A stretch of 5,075 nucleotides of DNA from Chloroflexota bacterium (GTDB taxonomy: Bacteria; Chloroflexota; Dehalococcoidia; SHYB01), in the NCBI GenBank assembly GCA_016200725.1, contig JACQEE010000242.1, positions 1 to 5,075 of the forward strand, given 5' to 3'. Under the pieces are notes generated by a model. The model was given only the letters and a program-made list of their open reading frames with translations, did no database searches and was not told the origin of the DNA. Both the position numbers and the translations under genes were made by a program. Shown piece by piece: positions 1-5,061 of this stretch. Positions within the stretch are counted from its first letter, which is position 1. Every line of letters begins with the position of its first letter.

Positions 1-279
1 ACGATGGTGGCGGGACTCATGCCGACGAAGGACGCGCTGCGAAAGCATCTCTTCGAACAGGCGCGGGTGCCGCTCGTGTGGTACCCCTCGTATCGCCACG
101 CGAAGTCGCGGGAGAAACTGGCCAGGCTTGGGGTGACGTGGACTGAGGATGCAGTGCCGATTGTCGAGAAACCCGAGCGCTTCCTTATCCTGGTCGCGGG
201 CGGCGACGGCGGCCTGCAGGCGTGCGGCATCTCGACGATCCTGGCGCACGCAGTGACCAAGAAGGTAGTCCTACCCTAA
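1..279 (+). CDS. C-terminal part of an uncharacterised protein, 5' end outside the window
   Basis: The frame is open from the first base of the window to a TAA at 277-279. There is an ATG at 4, but the codon before it is also open and no ribosome binding site can be seen, so the gene probably begins upstream. The visible 92 or so residues have a basic helix-like start (MPTKDALRKHLFEQARVPL). A short stretch (ERFLILVAGGDGG) then looks like a beta strand followed by a glycine-rich turn, and the chain ends in VTKKVVLP. There is no membrane segment. The pattern reminds me of the C-terminal ends of long uncharacterised proteins in Chloroflexota and Actinomycetota. I cannot name the family, so no function is proposed. 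It converges on the aldo/keto reductase gene, with an 84-base spacer between the two stop codons. Confidence 0.7.
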   Translation, partial: TMVAGLMPTKDALRKHLFEQARVPLVWYPSYRHAKSREKLARLGVTWTEDAVPIVEKPERFLILVAGGDGGLQACGISTILAHAVTKKVVLP

Positions 280-309
280 CGTGCGTCGGCACCTCCGGGG
301 GATTAGGCC

Positions 310-333
310 CCTTCGACTCCGCTCTGGGCAGGC
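310..333 (+). repeat. Short dispersed intergenic repeat, copy C
   Basis: This 24-base unit begins CCTTCG and ends GGGCAGGC. It matches the copy at 3356-3379 at 22 of 24 positions, differing only at unit positions 7 and 16. It lies in the spacer between the two convergent genes, in the same plus-strand orientation as the other copies. Similar units are, from memory, common in intergenic DNA of Chloroflexota and some other environmental bacteria. Role unknown. Confidence 0.75.
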
Positions 334-334
334 A

Positions 335-353
335 CTTCGGTTTCGCCTCAAGG
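335..353 (+). repeat. Degenerate copy of the same repeat
   Basis: This begins one base after copy C and reads CTTCGG, TTTCGC, then CTCAAGG. It resembles the first two thirds of the copy at 3314 (CTTCGG, CTTTGC, TCAGG) with one or two extra bases. The match is loose. The main support is that each of the two repeat loci would then hold a pair of units in the same direction. Confidence 0.35.
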
Positions 354-363
354 AATCAGGGAG

Positions 364-1350
364 TCAATCGTCCTTGCGCGGCGGGATGGCGCCGGGGACG
401 GTCGGCGGGCCCTGAGGCGGCCACATCGCGCTGAGTGCCTTCCACTCGTCCTGGGTGAGCACAGCATCGCCGGCTTTGATGCTGGCGTCGAGTTGCGTGG
501 TGCTCGTGGCGCCGACGATGACGGAGGGGACTTCCGGGCGGTGGAGCAGCCAGCCGATCGCGTAGTCGACCAGGGTGCCACCACGCTCCGCAGCCATCGC
601 TTCGATGCGTGCGAGTTTGTCGAAGTTGCCGTCGTTCCAGTAGCGCTCCATGTAGAAGGAGCGACGACCGAAGCGGGTGTCTTTCGACGCTTGTTGATCC
701 CGCTTGTATTTGCCGGTGAGGAAGCCACCAGCGAGCGGGTTGTAGGGAATGATGGCGATGCCCTGGTCTTTACAGAGCGCCAACGTCTCGGATTCGAGAT
801 AACGAAGCATCACGTTGTAGAGCGGCTGGATGGAGACGAAGCGTTCCAGGCCGAGTTTGTCGCTGATCCAGAGGGACTTGGTGAGTTGCCAGGCAGCGTA
901 GTTGGAGCAGCCGATGTAACGCACCTTGCCTTGGCGGACGAGGTCGTCGAGCGCTCGCATCGTCTCTTCGAGTGGCGTCCACGGCTCCCAGCGATGCACC
1001 TGGTAGAGATCGACGTAGTCGGTCTGCAGGCGGCGGAGGCTGCTGTCGATCGCCTCGATGATGTGCTTGCGGGAGAGGTCGACCTTCCAGAGCGGCGTGC
1101 CGGCTGGCGCGCGGGCCTTCGTCGCGAGGATGACCTTGTCGCGCTTACCCTTGAACGCTTTGCCGATGTATTCCTCGGAGCGGCCGTCGGTGTAGACCTC
1201 GGCGGTGTCGAAGAAGGTGATGCCATGCTCGAGGGCGTGGTCGAGGATGCGGATGCTGGCGGTTTCGTCGCTCTGGTCGCCCATCGTCATGGTGCCGAGG
1301 CAGATGCGGGAAACCTCGAGGCCGGTGTTGCCTAAGCGCGCGAATCTCAT
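364..1350 (-). CDS. Aldo/keto reductase (Tas/COG0667-like)
   Basis: This 328-residue protein is full length for the family. It is a cytoplasmic TIM-barrel oxidoreductase that reduces aldehydes or ketones with NADPH. All four catalytic residues are present: Asp48 (FFDTA), Tyr53 (EVY), Lys78 (ATK) and His119 (QVHR). The N-terminus (RLGNTGLEVSRICLGTM) is the usual first strand. IGCSN at 146-150, IIPYNPLAGGFLTGKY at 200-215 and the cofactor-binding VIVGATSTTQL at 277-287 are all where expected. The ATG at 1350 overlaps the TGA of the upstream MaoC gene (ATGA), which suggests translational coupling; only a weak GGGG precedes it. It is the last gene of the group and ends at a TGA at 364-366. The substrate is not readable. 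The coupling to two hydratase genes suggests a carbonyl intermediate of the same pathway, which is inference. Confidence 0.95.
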   Translation of the reverse strand: MRFARLGNTGLEVSRICLGTMTMGDQSDETASIRILDHALEHGITFFDTAEVYTDGRSEEYIGKAFKGKRDKVILATKARAPAGTPLWKVDLSRKHIIEAIDSSLRRLQTDYVDLYQVHRWEPWTPLEETMRALDDLVRQGKVRYIGCSNYAAWQLTKSLWISDKLGLERFVSIQPLYNVMLRYLESETLALCKDQGIAIIPYNPLAGGFLTGKYKRDQQASKDTRFGRRSFYMERYWNDGNFDKLARIEAMAAERGGTLVDYAIGWLLHRPEVPSVIVGATSTTQLDASIKAGDAVLTQDEWKALSAMWPPQGPPTVPGAIPPRKDD

Positions 1351-1802
1351 GCCCCGCGCCTCGGCAGGCGGACGGTGGCGCTGCCAACGACGAGTCGCTC
1401 GCCCTTTTCGTTCTCGTTCCAGATTTCGCAGTCGACGAGATGCTCGCTGTTTGCGGTGTACTTGCGCTTCACGAGGCCTTTGCAGGTGAGCGTTTCCTCG
1501 GCGATGGCCATGCCACGGTTATTCCAACCGACCTTTTTGAGGAAGCCGCGCGGGCCCATCCAGTCGGTGACCACCTGGGTGATGAAGGCGCCGTGCAGGG
1601 GGCCGTGGACGAGCACGCCGGGGAGGCCGTCGTCCTTGGCGAAGGGAAGGTCGTAGTGGATGCGATGGAAGATGCCGGTCGCAGCGGTGTACATCGTGAG
1701 TTGAATGGTGGACGTTTTTTTCGCGAGCGCAGGCAAATCGTCGCCTTCGCGGACGTCGTCCCAGTAGCGGACAGGAAATTTGCGATAGTCGTTGGCGTTC
1801 AT
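1347..1802 (-). CDS. MaoC-like hotdog dehydratase subunit (C-terminal-half type)
   Basis: This 151-residue single-hotdog protein matches the family that hydrates or dehydrates acyl thioesters, probably enoyl-CoA. The diagnostic segment is FHRIHYDLPFAKDDGLPGVL followed by VHGPL (residues 45-69), the substrate-tunnel and active-site region. His49 sits where the catalytic His is expected. The catalytic Asp of classical R-hydratases (GDxNPxH) has no equivalent; Ile44 appears to take that place. The HRIHYD form is what I recall from the C-terminal domain of HTD2 and mesaconyl-C4-CoA hydratase (COG3777), so the change is probably a subfamily trait. The C-terminus (GERLVVGSATVRLP) is the last hotdog strand. 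The ATG at 1802 is the first in-frame Met after the upstream stop and lies 10 bases from that gene. An AGG about 9 bases before it is a weak binding site. The TGA overlaps the aldo/keto reductase ATG. Confidence 0.9.
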   Translation of the reverse strand: MNANDYRKFPVRYWDDVREGDDLPALAKKTSTIQLTMYTAATGIFHRIHYDLPFAKDDGLPGVLVHGPLHGAFITQVVTDWMGPRGFLKKVGWNNRGMAIAEETLTCKGLVKRKYTANSEHLVDCEIWNENEKGERLVVGSATVRLPRRGA

Positions 1803-1812
1803 GGTATTGCGC

Positions 1813-2319
1813 CTATTCGCGGTAGATAGAGGTGAAGCGCTGCACGGCGACCTTCTCGCCGCGCTGGTTTTTCCAGGTGGAGATGCTCTCGACGAAGGTG
1901 AGCGTGCCGCTGCGACCTTCCTTCTGGAAGATCTGGCCGACGCCTCGCTCGGCGGTGAGGCGATCGCCGGGGCGAAGCGGCTGGAAGAACTCGTACTCGG
2001 TGCCGCCGGCGACGACGCGCTTGAAGTGTTTATAAATGGCGGCCTGCGACTCGGATCGCGCGATGCCGTCCACTTGCAGTCGATGGAGCGGAACGTCCTC
2101 GTGAGTAGCGGCGAGGGCGAAGAGTGGCGGCGCGATGATGCCGGGGAGTCCGTTCGCTTTGGCGTAGGCTTCATCGAAGTAGAGGGCGTTGAGGTCGTCG
2201 ACGGCGAAGGCGAAGCGGTGAAAGTCTCGGGCGGCGACTTCGCCGGTGGCAGGCGGGCCGCCGAGCGAGGCTTCGAGAATGCGATGGATTTCGGCGAGGA
2301 CATCGGGGCTGTCGGGCAC
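1813..2319 (-). CDS. MaoC-like dehydratase, N-terminal-domain type (PF13452-like)
   Basis: This 168-residue single-hotdog protein resembles the N-terminal half of fused two-hotdog hydratases. Residues 34-66 (RFAFAVDDLNALYFDEAYAK, then GLPGIIAPPLF) and 105-158 (GGTEYEFFQPLRPGD, then a long strand region to ERGEKVA-like NQRGEKVA) are the two conserved blocks of this domain. The N-terminal domain usually lacks the catalytic pair and forms a heterodimer with a partner, here most likely the next gene product. I chose GTG at 2319 because AAGGAG lies 5 bases before it and the protein then begins just before the first helix. The ATG at 2376 would add 19 residues unlike the family and sits upstream of the possible promoter. 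The gene opens a three-gene operon with the second MaoC protein and the reductase. The substrate is unknown; a role in fatty-acid or related acyl-CoA metabolism is inferred. Confidence 0.9.
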   Translation of the reverse strand: MPDSPDVLAEIHRILEASLGGPPATGEVAARDFHRFAFAVDDLNALYFDEAYAKANGLPGIIAPPLFALAATHEDVPLHRLQVDGIARSESQAAIYKHFKRVVAGGTEYEFFQPLRPGDRLTAERGVGQIFQKEGRSGTLTFVESISTWKNQRGEKVAVQRFTSIYRE

Positions 2320-2324
2320 AACGT

Positions 2325-2330
2325 CTCCTT
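2325..2330 (-). promoter_or_regulatory. Ribosome binding site that decides the GTG start of the first MaoC gene
   Basis: AAGGAG on the minus strand is followed by the five bases ACGTT and then GTG at 2319. This is the clearest Shine-Dalgarno sequence in the window, and no comparable sequence precedes the ATG at 2376. Confidence 0.75.
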
Positions 2331-2352
2331 CGAGAGGGATTCGCTCGCGGGG

Positions 2353-2361
2353 ATGATAGCA
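2353..2361 (-). promoter_or_regulatory. Possible extended -10 promoter of the MaoC/reductase operon
   Basis: The minus strand reads TGC followed by TATCAT, matching an extended -10 element (TGn-TATAAT) at five of six hexamer positions. Transcription would begin about 7 bases later, near 2346, giving a leader of about 27 bases to the GTG at 2319. No convincing -35 box lies at the right distance. It is placed after the rluD hairpin, where a new transcript would be expected. Confidence 0.4.
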
Positions 2362-2381
2362 CCATGCGACACGCAAAGAGA

Positions 2382-2400
2382 GGGCGACCGCCGGTCGCCC
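2382..2400 (-). terminator. Perfect GC hairpin directly after rluD, possible terminator or REP-like element
   Basis: GGGCGACC at 2382-2389 pairs perfectly with GGTCGCCC at 2393-2400 around a three-base loop. It starts at the base next to the rluD stop codon (2401-2403). On the minus strand the stem is followed by TCTCTTT, which is only moderately T-rich, so factor-independent termination is possible but not certain. From memory, GC-rich palindromes of this form preceded by GTAGG recur in intergenic DNA of many bacteria, so it may instead be a REP-like dispersed element. Confidence 0.6.
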
Positions 2401-3309
2401 CTACAAGGGAAGGGAGCGCATTTGCGTAAGGACTCGTTGGAGGTCTGGCGGGAGAGGCGAGGTGAAGCGGAGTAACGCACTCGTGCGGGGATGCGTGAAG
2501 GCGAGTCCGGCGGCGTGGAGGAATTGGCGGTCGAGCAGCGGAGACTTGCCGCCGTAGAGGGTATCGCCGATGAGCGGGTGACGAAGGTGAGCGAAGTGCG
2601 CGCGGATCTGGTGCGTACGCCCGGTCTTGGGCATGGCCTCGACAAGAGTGGAGCCATCTAGGTACTCGAGGACGCGGTAGGCGGTCTGCGAGGGTCGACC
2701 CTTCGCGACGACGGCGATGCGCTTGCGGTTGCGCGGGTCGCGGGCGAGCGGCGCGTCGACGAAGCCTTCGCGGGGCTCGACCCGGCCTTTCGCGAGAGCG
2801 ACATAACGCTTCTCGACGCTTCGTTGGGCGAATTGGCGCTGGAGACTTTGGTGCGCGACATCGTTCTTGGCGACGACGATCAGGCCGGAAGTGTCCTTGT
2901 CGAGGCGGTGAACGATGCCGGGGCGCGCGGTGCCTTTGATGCCAGCGAGTGACGGGCAGTGGGCGAGGACTGCGTTGACCAGGGTGTGGCGGTCGTGGCC
3001 GGGAGCAGGATGGACGGTCATGCCAGCGGGTTTGTCGATGACGAGGAGATCGTCGTCCTCGTAGACGATGTTGAGCGCGATTGCTTCGGGCTGCGCCTCG
3101 AGCGGAGCGACATCGGGGACTGTGAGTTCGACGCGCTCGCCGGAGCGGACGGGAGCACTCGGTTTGGCGGGACGCCCAGCGATGGTGGCGAGGCCGTCGT
3201 CGATGAGTTGCTTGATGTGCGAGCGCGTGAGTTGCGGGAGGCGACTGGCGAGGAAGCGGTCGAGCCGCTCGGCAGAGGCGTTGGCAACGAAGCGGTGAGT
3301 CGTGGGCAT
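2401..3309 (-). CDS. rluD: Ribosomal large subunit pseudouridine synthase, RluA/RluD family
   Basis: This 302-residue cytoplasmic enzyme isomerises uridines to pseudouridine in 23S rRNA (helix 69 for RluD itself). An S4 RNA-binding domain occupies about residues 13-60 (RLDRFLASRLPQLTRSHIKQ and on). The catalytic domain begins near residue 80 with IVYEDDDLLVIDKPAGMTVH. The catalytic aspartate is Asp137 in the signature HRLDKDTSGL. TGRTHQIRAH at 229-238 and HPLIGDTLYGG at 244-254 are the other family blocks. Domain order and length are normal for RluD; RluC or another paralogue cannot be excluded. The ATG at 3309 puts the S4 domain at the usual distance. The open frame continues upstream through intergenic repeats, but that extension translates to repeat-derived peptides and should not be included. 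The gene follows lspA after 98 bases and is probably cotranscribed with it. The TAG stop abuts a GC hairpin. Confidence 0.96.
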   Translation of the reverse strand: MPTTHRFVANASAERLDRFLASRLPQLTRSHIKQLIDDGLATIAGRPAKPSAPVRSGERVELTVPDVAPLEAQPEAIALNIVYEDDDLLVIDKPAGMTVHPAPGHDRHTLVNAVLAHCPSLAGIKGTARPGIVHRLDKDTSGLIVVAKNDVAHQSLQRQFAQRSVEKRYVALAKGRVEPREGFVDAPLARDPRNRKRIAVVAKGRPSQTAYRVLEYLDGSTLVEAMPKTGRTHQIRAHFAHLRHPLIGDTLYGGKSPLLDRQFLHAAGLAFTHPRTSALLRFTSPLPPDLQRVLTQMRSLPL

Positions 3310-3312
3310 ACA

Positions 3313-3318
3313 TCCTTC
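3313..3318 (-). promoter_or_regulatory. rluD: Likely rluD ribosome binding site contributed by a repeat
   Basis: GAAGGA on the minus strand lies three bases before the ATG at 3309. Spacing is short, but no other purine-rich stretch is within 15 bases. Five of the six bases (3314-3318) are the end of the dispersed repeat, so the repeat seems to supply the binding site. Confidence 0.45.
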
Positions 3319-3340
3319 GGCTTTGCTCAGGACAGGCTCT
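3314..3340 (+). repeat. Dispersed intergenic repeat, copy A
   Basis: This 27-base unit begins CCTTCG and ends CAGGCTCT. It matches copy B at 23 of 27 positions. It lies in the lspA-rluD spacer and ends (in the minus-strand direction) four bases from the rluD start codon. Its minus-strand translation in the open frame is the EPVLSKAEG-type peptide, a recognisable artefact of such repeats in over-extended gene calls. Confidence 0.8.
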
Positions 3341-3355
3341 ACCCCTGCTCCTTTC

Positions 3356-3382
3356 CCTTCGCCTCCGCTCAGGGCAGGCTCT
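3356..3382 (+). repeat. Dispersed intergenic repeat, copy B, inside an imperfect hairpin
   Basis: This 27-base unit starts exactly 42 bases after copy A in the same orientation. It is embedded in an imperfect stem-loop: CCCTTC at 3355-3360 pairs with GAAGGG at 3389-3394, and CTCAG at 3368-3372 pairs with CTGAG at 3381-3385, with unequal bulges between. In the lspA-rluD transcript this could form a structured spacer. It lacks a T-tract, so it is not a good terminator. Confidence 0.75.
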
Positions 3383-3407
3383 GAGAGGGAAGGGATGGGA
3401 TGCGGTG

Positions 3408-3902
3408 TTAAGTCCTGGGCTCGGGGCTTTCGGGCGTGAAGAAGATGACGGCGGCGAGGATCAGGATGCCGATGACGACGGAGGAGTCGGCGACGTTGAA
3501 GTCGGGCCAGCGCGGGAGGTGAATCATGTCGGTGACGTGGCCATCGCGGATGCGGTCGGCGAGGTTGCTGACGGCGCCGCCGAACTGCATGCCGAGGCTG
3601 AGGCGGATGAGCCATCCGGCGCTGGCCACCTGTCGGTAGAAGTAGAGCATGATGCCGATGGCGAGGACGGAGGCGATGACGAGGAAGATGGTCTGATCGG
3701 TGAAGAGGCCGAAGGCGCTGCCGGAGTTCTCGACGCGGCTGAAGTGGGCGGGCCAGCCGGAGGGCCACTTCTCGCCAAGGAGCAAGTGATGGCGCGTGTA
3801 GGCCTTGGTTACCTGGTCGAAGAGGATGACCAAGGCGGCGATGAGAATAACAGGGAGAATGCGTATGAGGTTGGAGCGCGTGAGGAGACGGCCAGCTTGC
3901 AT
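3408..3902 (-). CDS. lspA: Lipoprotein signal peptidase (signal peptidase II)
   Basis: This 164-residue inner-membrane aspartyl protease cleaves the signal peptide of prolipoproteins after the conserved cysteine has been lipidated. Four hydrophobic segments are visible, at about residues 13-29, 70-88, 97-115 and 140-157, the normal topology. FDQVTK (28-33) and VENSGSAFGLF (57-67) are conserved blocks. The catalytic pair is Asp125 in GHVTDMI and Asp139 in FNVADS, with the NLADRIRDG motif at 113-121. Length is typical. The ATG at 3902 gives the usual short basic N-terminus before the first membrane segment. No Shine-Dalgarno sequence precedes it, and a possible -10 box lies only 10 bases upstream, so the message may be leaderless or nearly so. 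The rluD gene follows on the same strand. Confidence 0.96.
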   Translation of the reverse strand: MQAGRLLTRSNLIRILPVILIAALVILFDQVTKAYTRHHLLLGEKWPSGWPAHFSRVENSGSAFGLFTDQTIFLVIASVLAIGIMLYFYRQVASAGWLIRLSLGMQFGGAVSNLADRIRDGHVTDMIHLPRWPDFNVADSSVVIGILILAAVIFFTPESPEPRT

Positions 3903-3912
3903 GTCAGGGAAA

Positions 3913-3921
3913 AGGATAGCA
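3913..3921 (-). promoter_or_regulatory. lspA: Possible extended -10 promoter of lspA
   Basis: The minus strand reads TGC followed by TATCCT, ending 10 bases before the lspA ATG. It shares GTGCTATC with the proposed promoter at 2353-2361. Transcription would start within about three bases of the ATG, giving a leaderless or near-leaderless message and fitting the missing ribosome binding site. No -35 box is evident. Confidence 0.35.
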
Positions 3922-3964
3922 CGGGGAGAGGAGAGGGGCGAGGGTCAGGAGTCGAAAATGAGCA

Positions 3965-4609
3965 CTACACCATCAGCGCCTGTTTGAAGAAGTCGGCGAT
4001 GTATTCGGAGATGTCGGACTCGTAGTCGGCCATGAAGTGGTCGGCACCGTGAAGGACTTCGATGCGCAGCGGCTTGGCCATGCGTCGAGTCATTTCGTGG
4101 ACTTCTTCGACGGGGATGAAAGTGTCCATGTCGCCGGGGATGAAGAGTTTGGGCTTGGACCAGGAGAGCATGGCAGGGGTGTTGAGGCCGGTGGGCAGCG
4201 GAGCGACGGCGGCGAGGGCGAGTAGGTTGGCGTCCTTGGGCGCGACGGCGGTGGCGACGATGGAGCCGAAGGAGTAGCCAGCGATGCCGGTGCGCTTGGG
4301 GTCGATTTCCTTGCGCTTGCGGAGGGCGCTCAAGGCAGCGATGGCATCGGTCTGCTCGCCGGTGCCGTTGTCGTGCTCGCCGGTGCTGGCGCCGACGCCG
4401 CGGAAGTTGAAGCGCAACGCGGCGATGCCCTGCGAAAGCGCTCCGCGGACGATGGCATCGACGACGTTGTTGTGCATCGAGCCGCCGTAGAGCGGATGCG
4501 GATGGCAGACGACGATGCCGGGGAACGGCGGCTTGCCCGTCGAGGGCAAGTGGAGCAACGCCTCGAGGGTGACGGCGCCGTTGGGGATTTTCAAGGAGAC
4601 GTCGCTCAT
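3965..4609 (-). CDS. Alpha/beta hydrolase of the COG2945 type
   Basis: This 214-residue protein is a cytoplasmic serine hydrolase. The family is recognised by HPHPLYGGSMHNNVV (36-50) and by RFNFRGVGASTGEHDNGTGE (66-85). The catalytic Ser113 is in the nucleophile elbow GYSFG. Asp162 in GDMDTFIP is the likely acid and His191 in GADHFM the base, so the triad is complete. No signal peptide or membrane segment is seen. Family members are presumed esterases or thioesterases, and the substrate cannot be read from sequence. The ATG at 4609 overlaps the TGA of the upstream gene (ATGA), with only a weak AGGC before it, so translation is probably coupled. The stop is TAG at 3965-3967, and a 62-base spacer with the possible lspA promoter follows. 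No terminator hairpin is visible after it. Confidence 0.93.
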   Translation of the reverse strand: MSDVSLKIPNGAVTLEALLHLPSTGKPPFPGIVVCHPHPLYGGSMHNNVVDAIVRGALSQGIAALRFNFRGVGASTGEHDNGTGEQTDAIAALSALRKRKEIDPKRTGIAGYSFGSIVATAVAPKDANLLALAAVAPLPTGLNTPAMLSWSKPKLFIPGDMDTFIPVEEVHEMTRRMAKPLRIEVLHGADHFMADYESDISEYIADFFKQALMV

Positions 4610-5061
4610 ATCGCCTGGAGTTCAGCCGCGGGGATGACCTTCGGATTGAGGCACTGCATCTCGAAGGTGTTGCGGACGGGGCCGAGGAGGCCGATGCGGA
4701 GCCACGCCTGGTAGAGGCGGTCAGTCAGCGCTTGCTTGTCGCCGGGGCGATTGACGGCGACAACCTTGAGTTGCCACTCGGGACGCTCTTCAGCGGCTTC
4801 GTAAAACTTGGCGAGGCGCGCCTCCCACTCGTCGACGCTCTTGACCATGAAGCCGGTGTGGTCGTTGAGGTCGGCGGAGAGTTGCTCGAGGCCGACTATG
4901 GCCTGGTCGAGTTCCGGCGTCGTACGTCGAAGGCGGGCGACGACCTTAGCGAACTGGCCCGCCGGCTCGGAGGGCTGGAAGAAGGCCATGCCCTTCTCGG
5001 CCATGGTGTCAAAGCGGTAGCCGAGCATTTCGGGTCGTTTGACCCAGAGTTCCCAAGGCAT
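4606..5061 (-). CDS. Unrecognised protein coupled to the hydrolase gene, possibly 5'-truncated
   Basis: This gene encodes at least 151 residues, read from the ATG at 5061. I do not recognise the family. The protein is soluble-looking, with no signal peptide or membrane segment. It is rich in charged residues and tryptophan (MPWELW at the start, DEWEARLAKFYEAAEERPEW at 77-96). Probable helices lie at about 35-66, 76-92 and 107-122, with a short strand QLKVVAV at 97-103. The frame stays open for the last 14 bases of the window and no ribosome binding site precedes the ATG, so the true start may lie beyond the window. The gene has normal codon use and ends in TGA, overlapping the hydrolase ATG by four bases. 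That makes it a real gene and suggests the two products are made together. Confidence 0.75.
   Translation of the reverse strand: MPWELWVKRPEMLGYRFDTMAEKGMAFFQPSEPAGQFAKVVARLRRTTPELDQAIVGLEQLSADLNDHTGFMVKSVDEWEARLAKFYEAAEERPEWQLKVVAVNRPGDKQALTDRLYQAWLRIGLLGPVRNTFEMQCLNPKVIPAAELQAI

Noticed and set aside
264..310. Terminator hairpins between the convergent genes (GGTAG/CTACC at 264-275 and GGGG/CCCC near 296-311)
   Set aside because: The first stem has a two-base loop and lies mostly in coding sequence. The second is four bases and has no T-tract. Neither supports a terminator call.
493..1335. Long plus-strand open frame of 280 codons opposite the aldo/keto reductase
   Set aside because: It is the antisense shadow of a gene with a full catalytic tetrad. 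Its composition (many Val, Ala, Asp, Glu) is typical of reverse-strand reading of GC-rich code.
2320..2376. ATG start at 2376 for the first MaoC gene
   Set aside because: It lacks a binding site, adds 19 residues unlike the family, and lies upstream of the possible promoter. The GTG at 2319 has AAGGAG at ideal spacing.
2371..2427. Outer inverted repeat ACGCAAA (2371-2377) and TTTGCGT (2421-2427) around the rluD hairpin
   Set aside because: Seven bases only, with unequal distances to the inner palindrome and one arm inside rluD. Chance is a sufficient explanation.
1347..2657. A 436-codon minus-strand frame that includes the second MaoC gene
   Set aside because: Only the last 151 codons are real. 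The upstream part runs out of frame through the first MaoC gene and rluD and is rich in Ser, Arg and Pro with no domain.
3310..3768. N-terminal extension of RluD by 153 codons
   Set aside because: It runs out of frame through lspA and then the intergenic repeats, giving repeat-derived peptides such as EPVLSKAEG. The ATG at 3309 fits the family start.
3405..4025. Plus-strand 206-codon frame rich in Asp, Glu and Gly
   Set aside because: It is antisense to lspA and the hydrolase. The acidic composition follows from reading those genes backwards.
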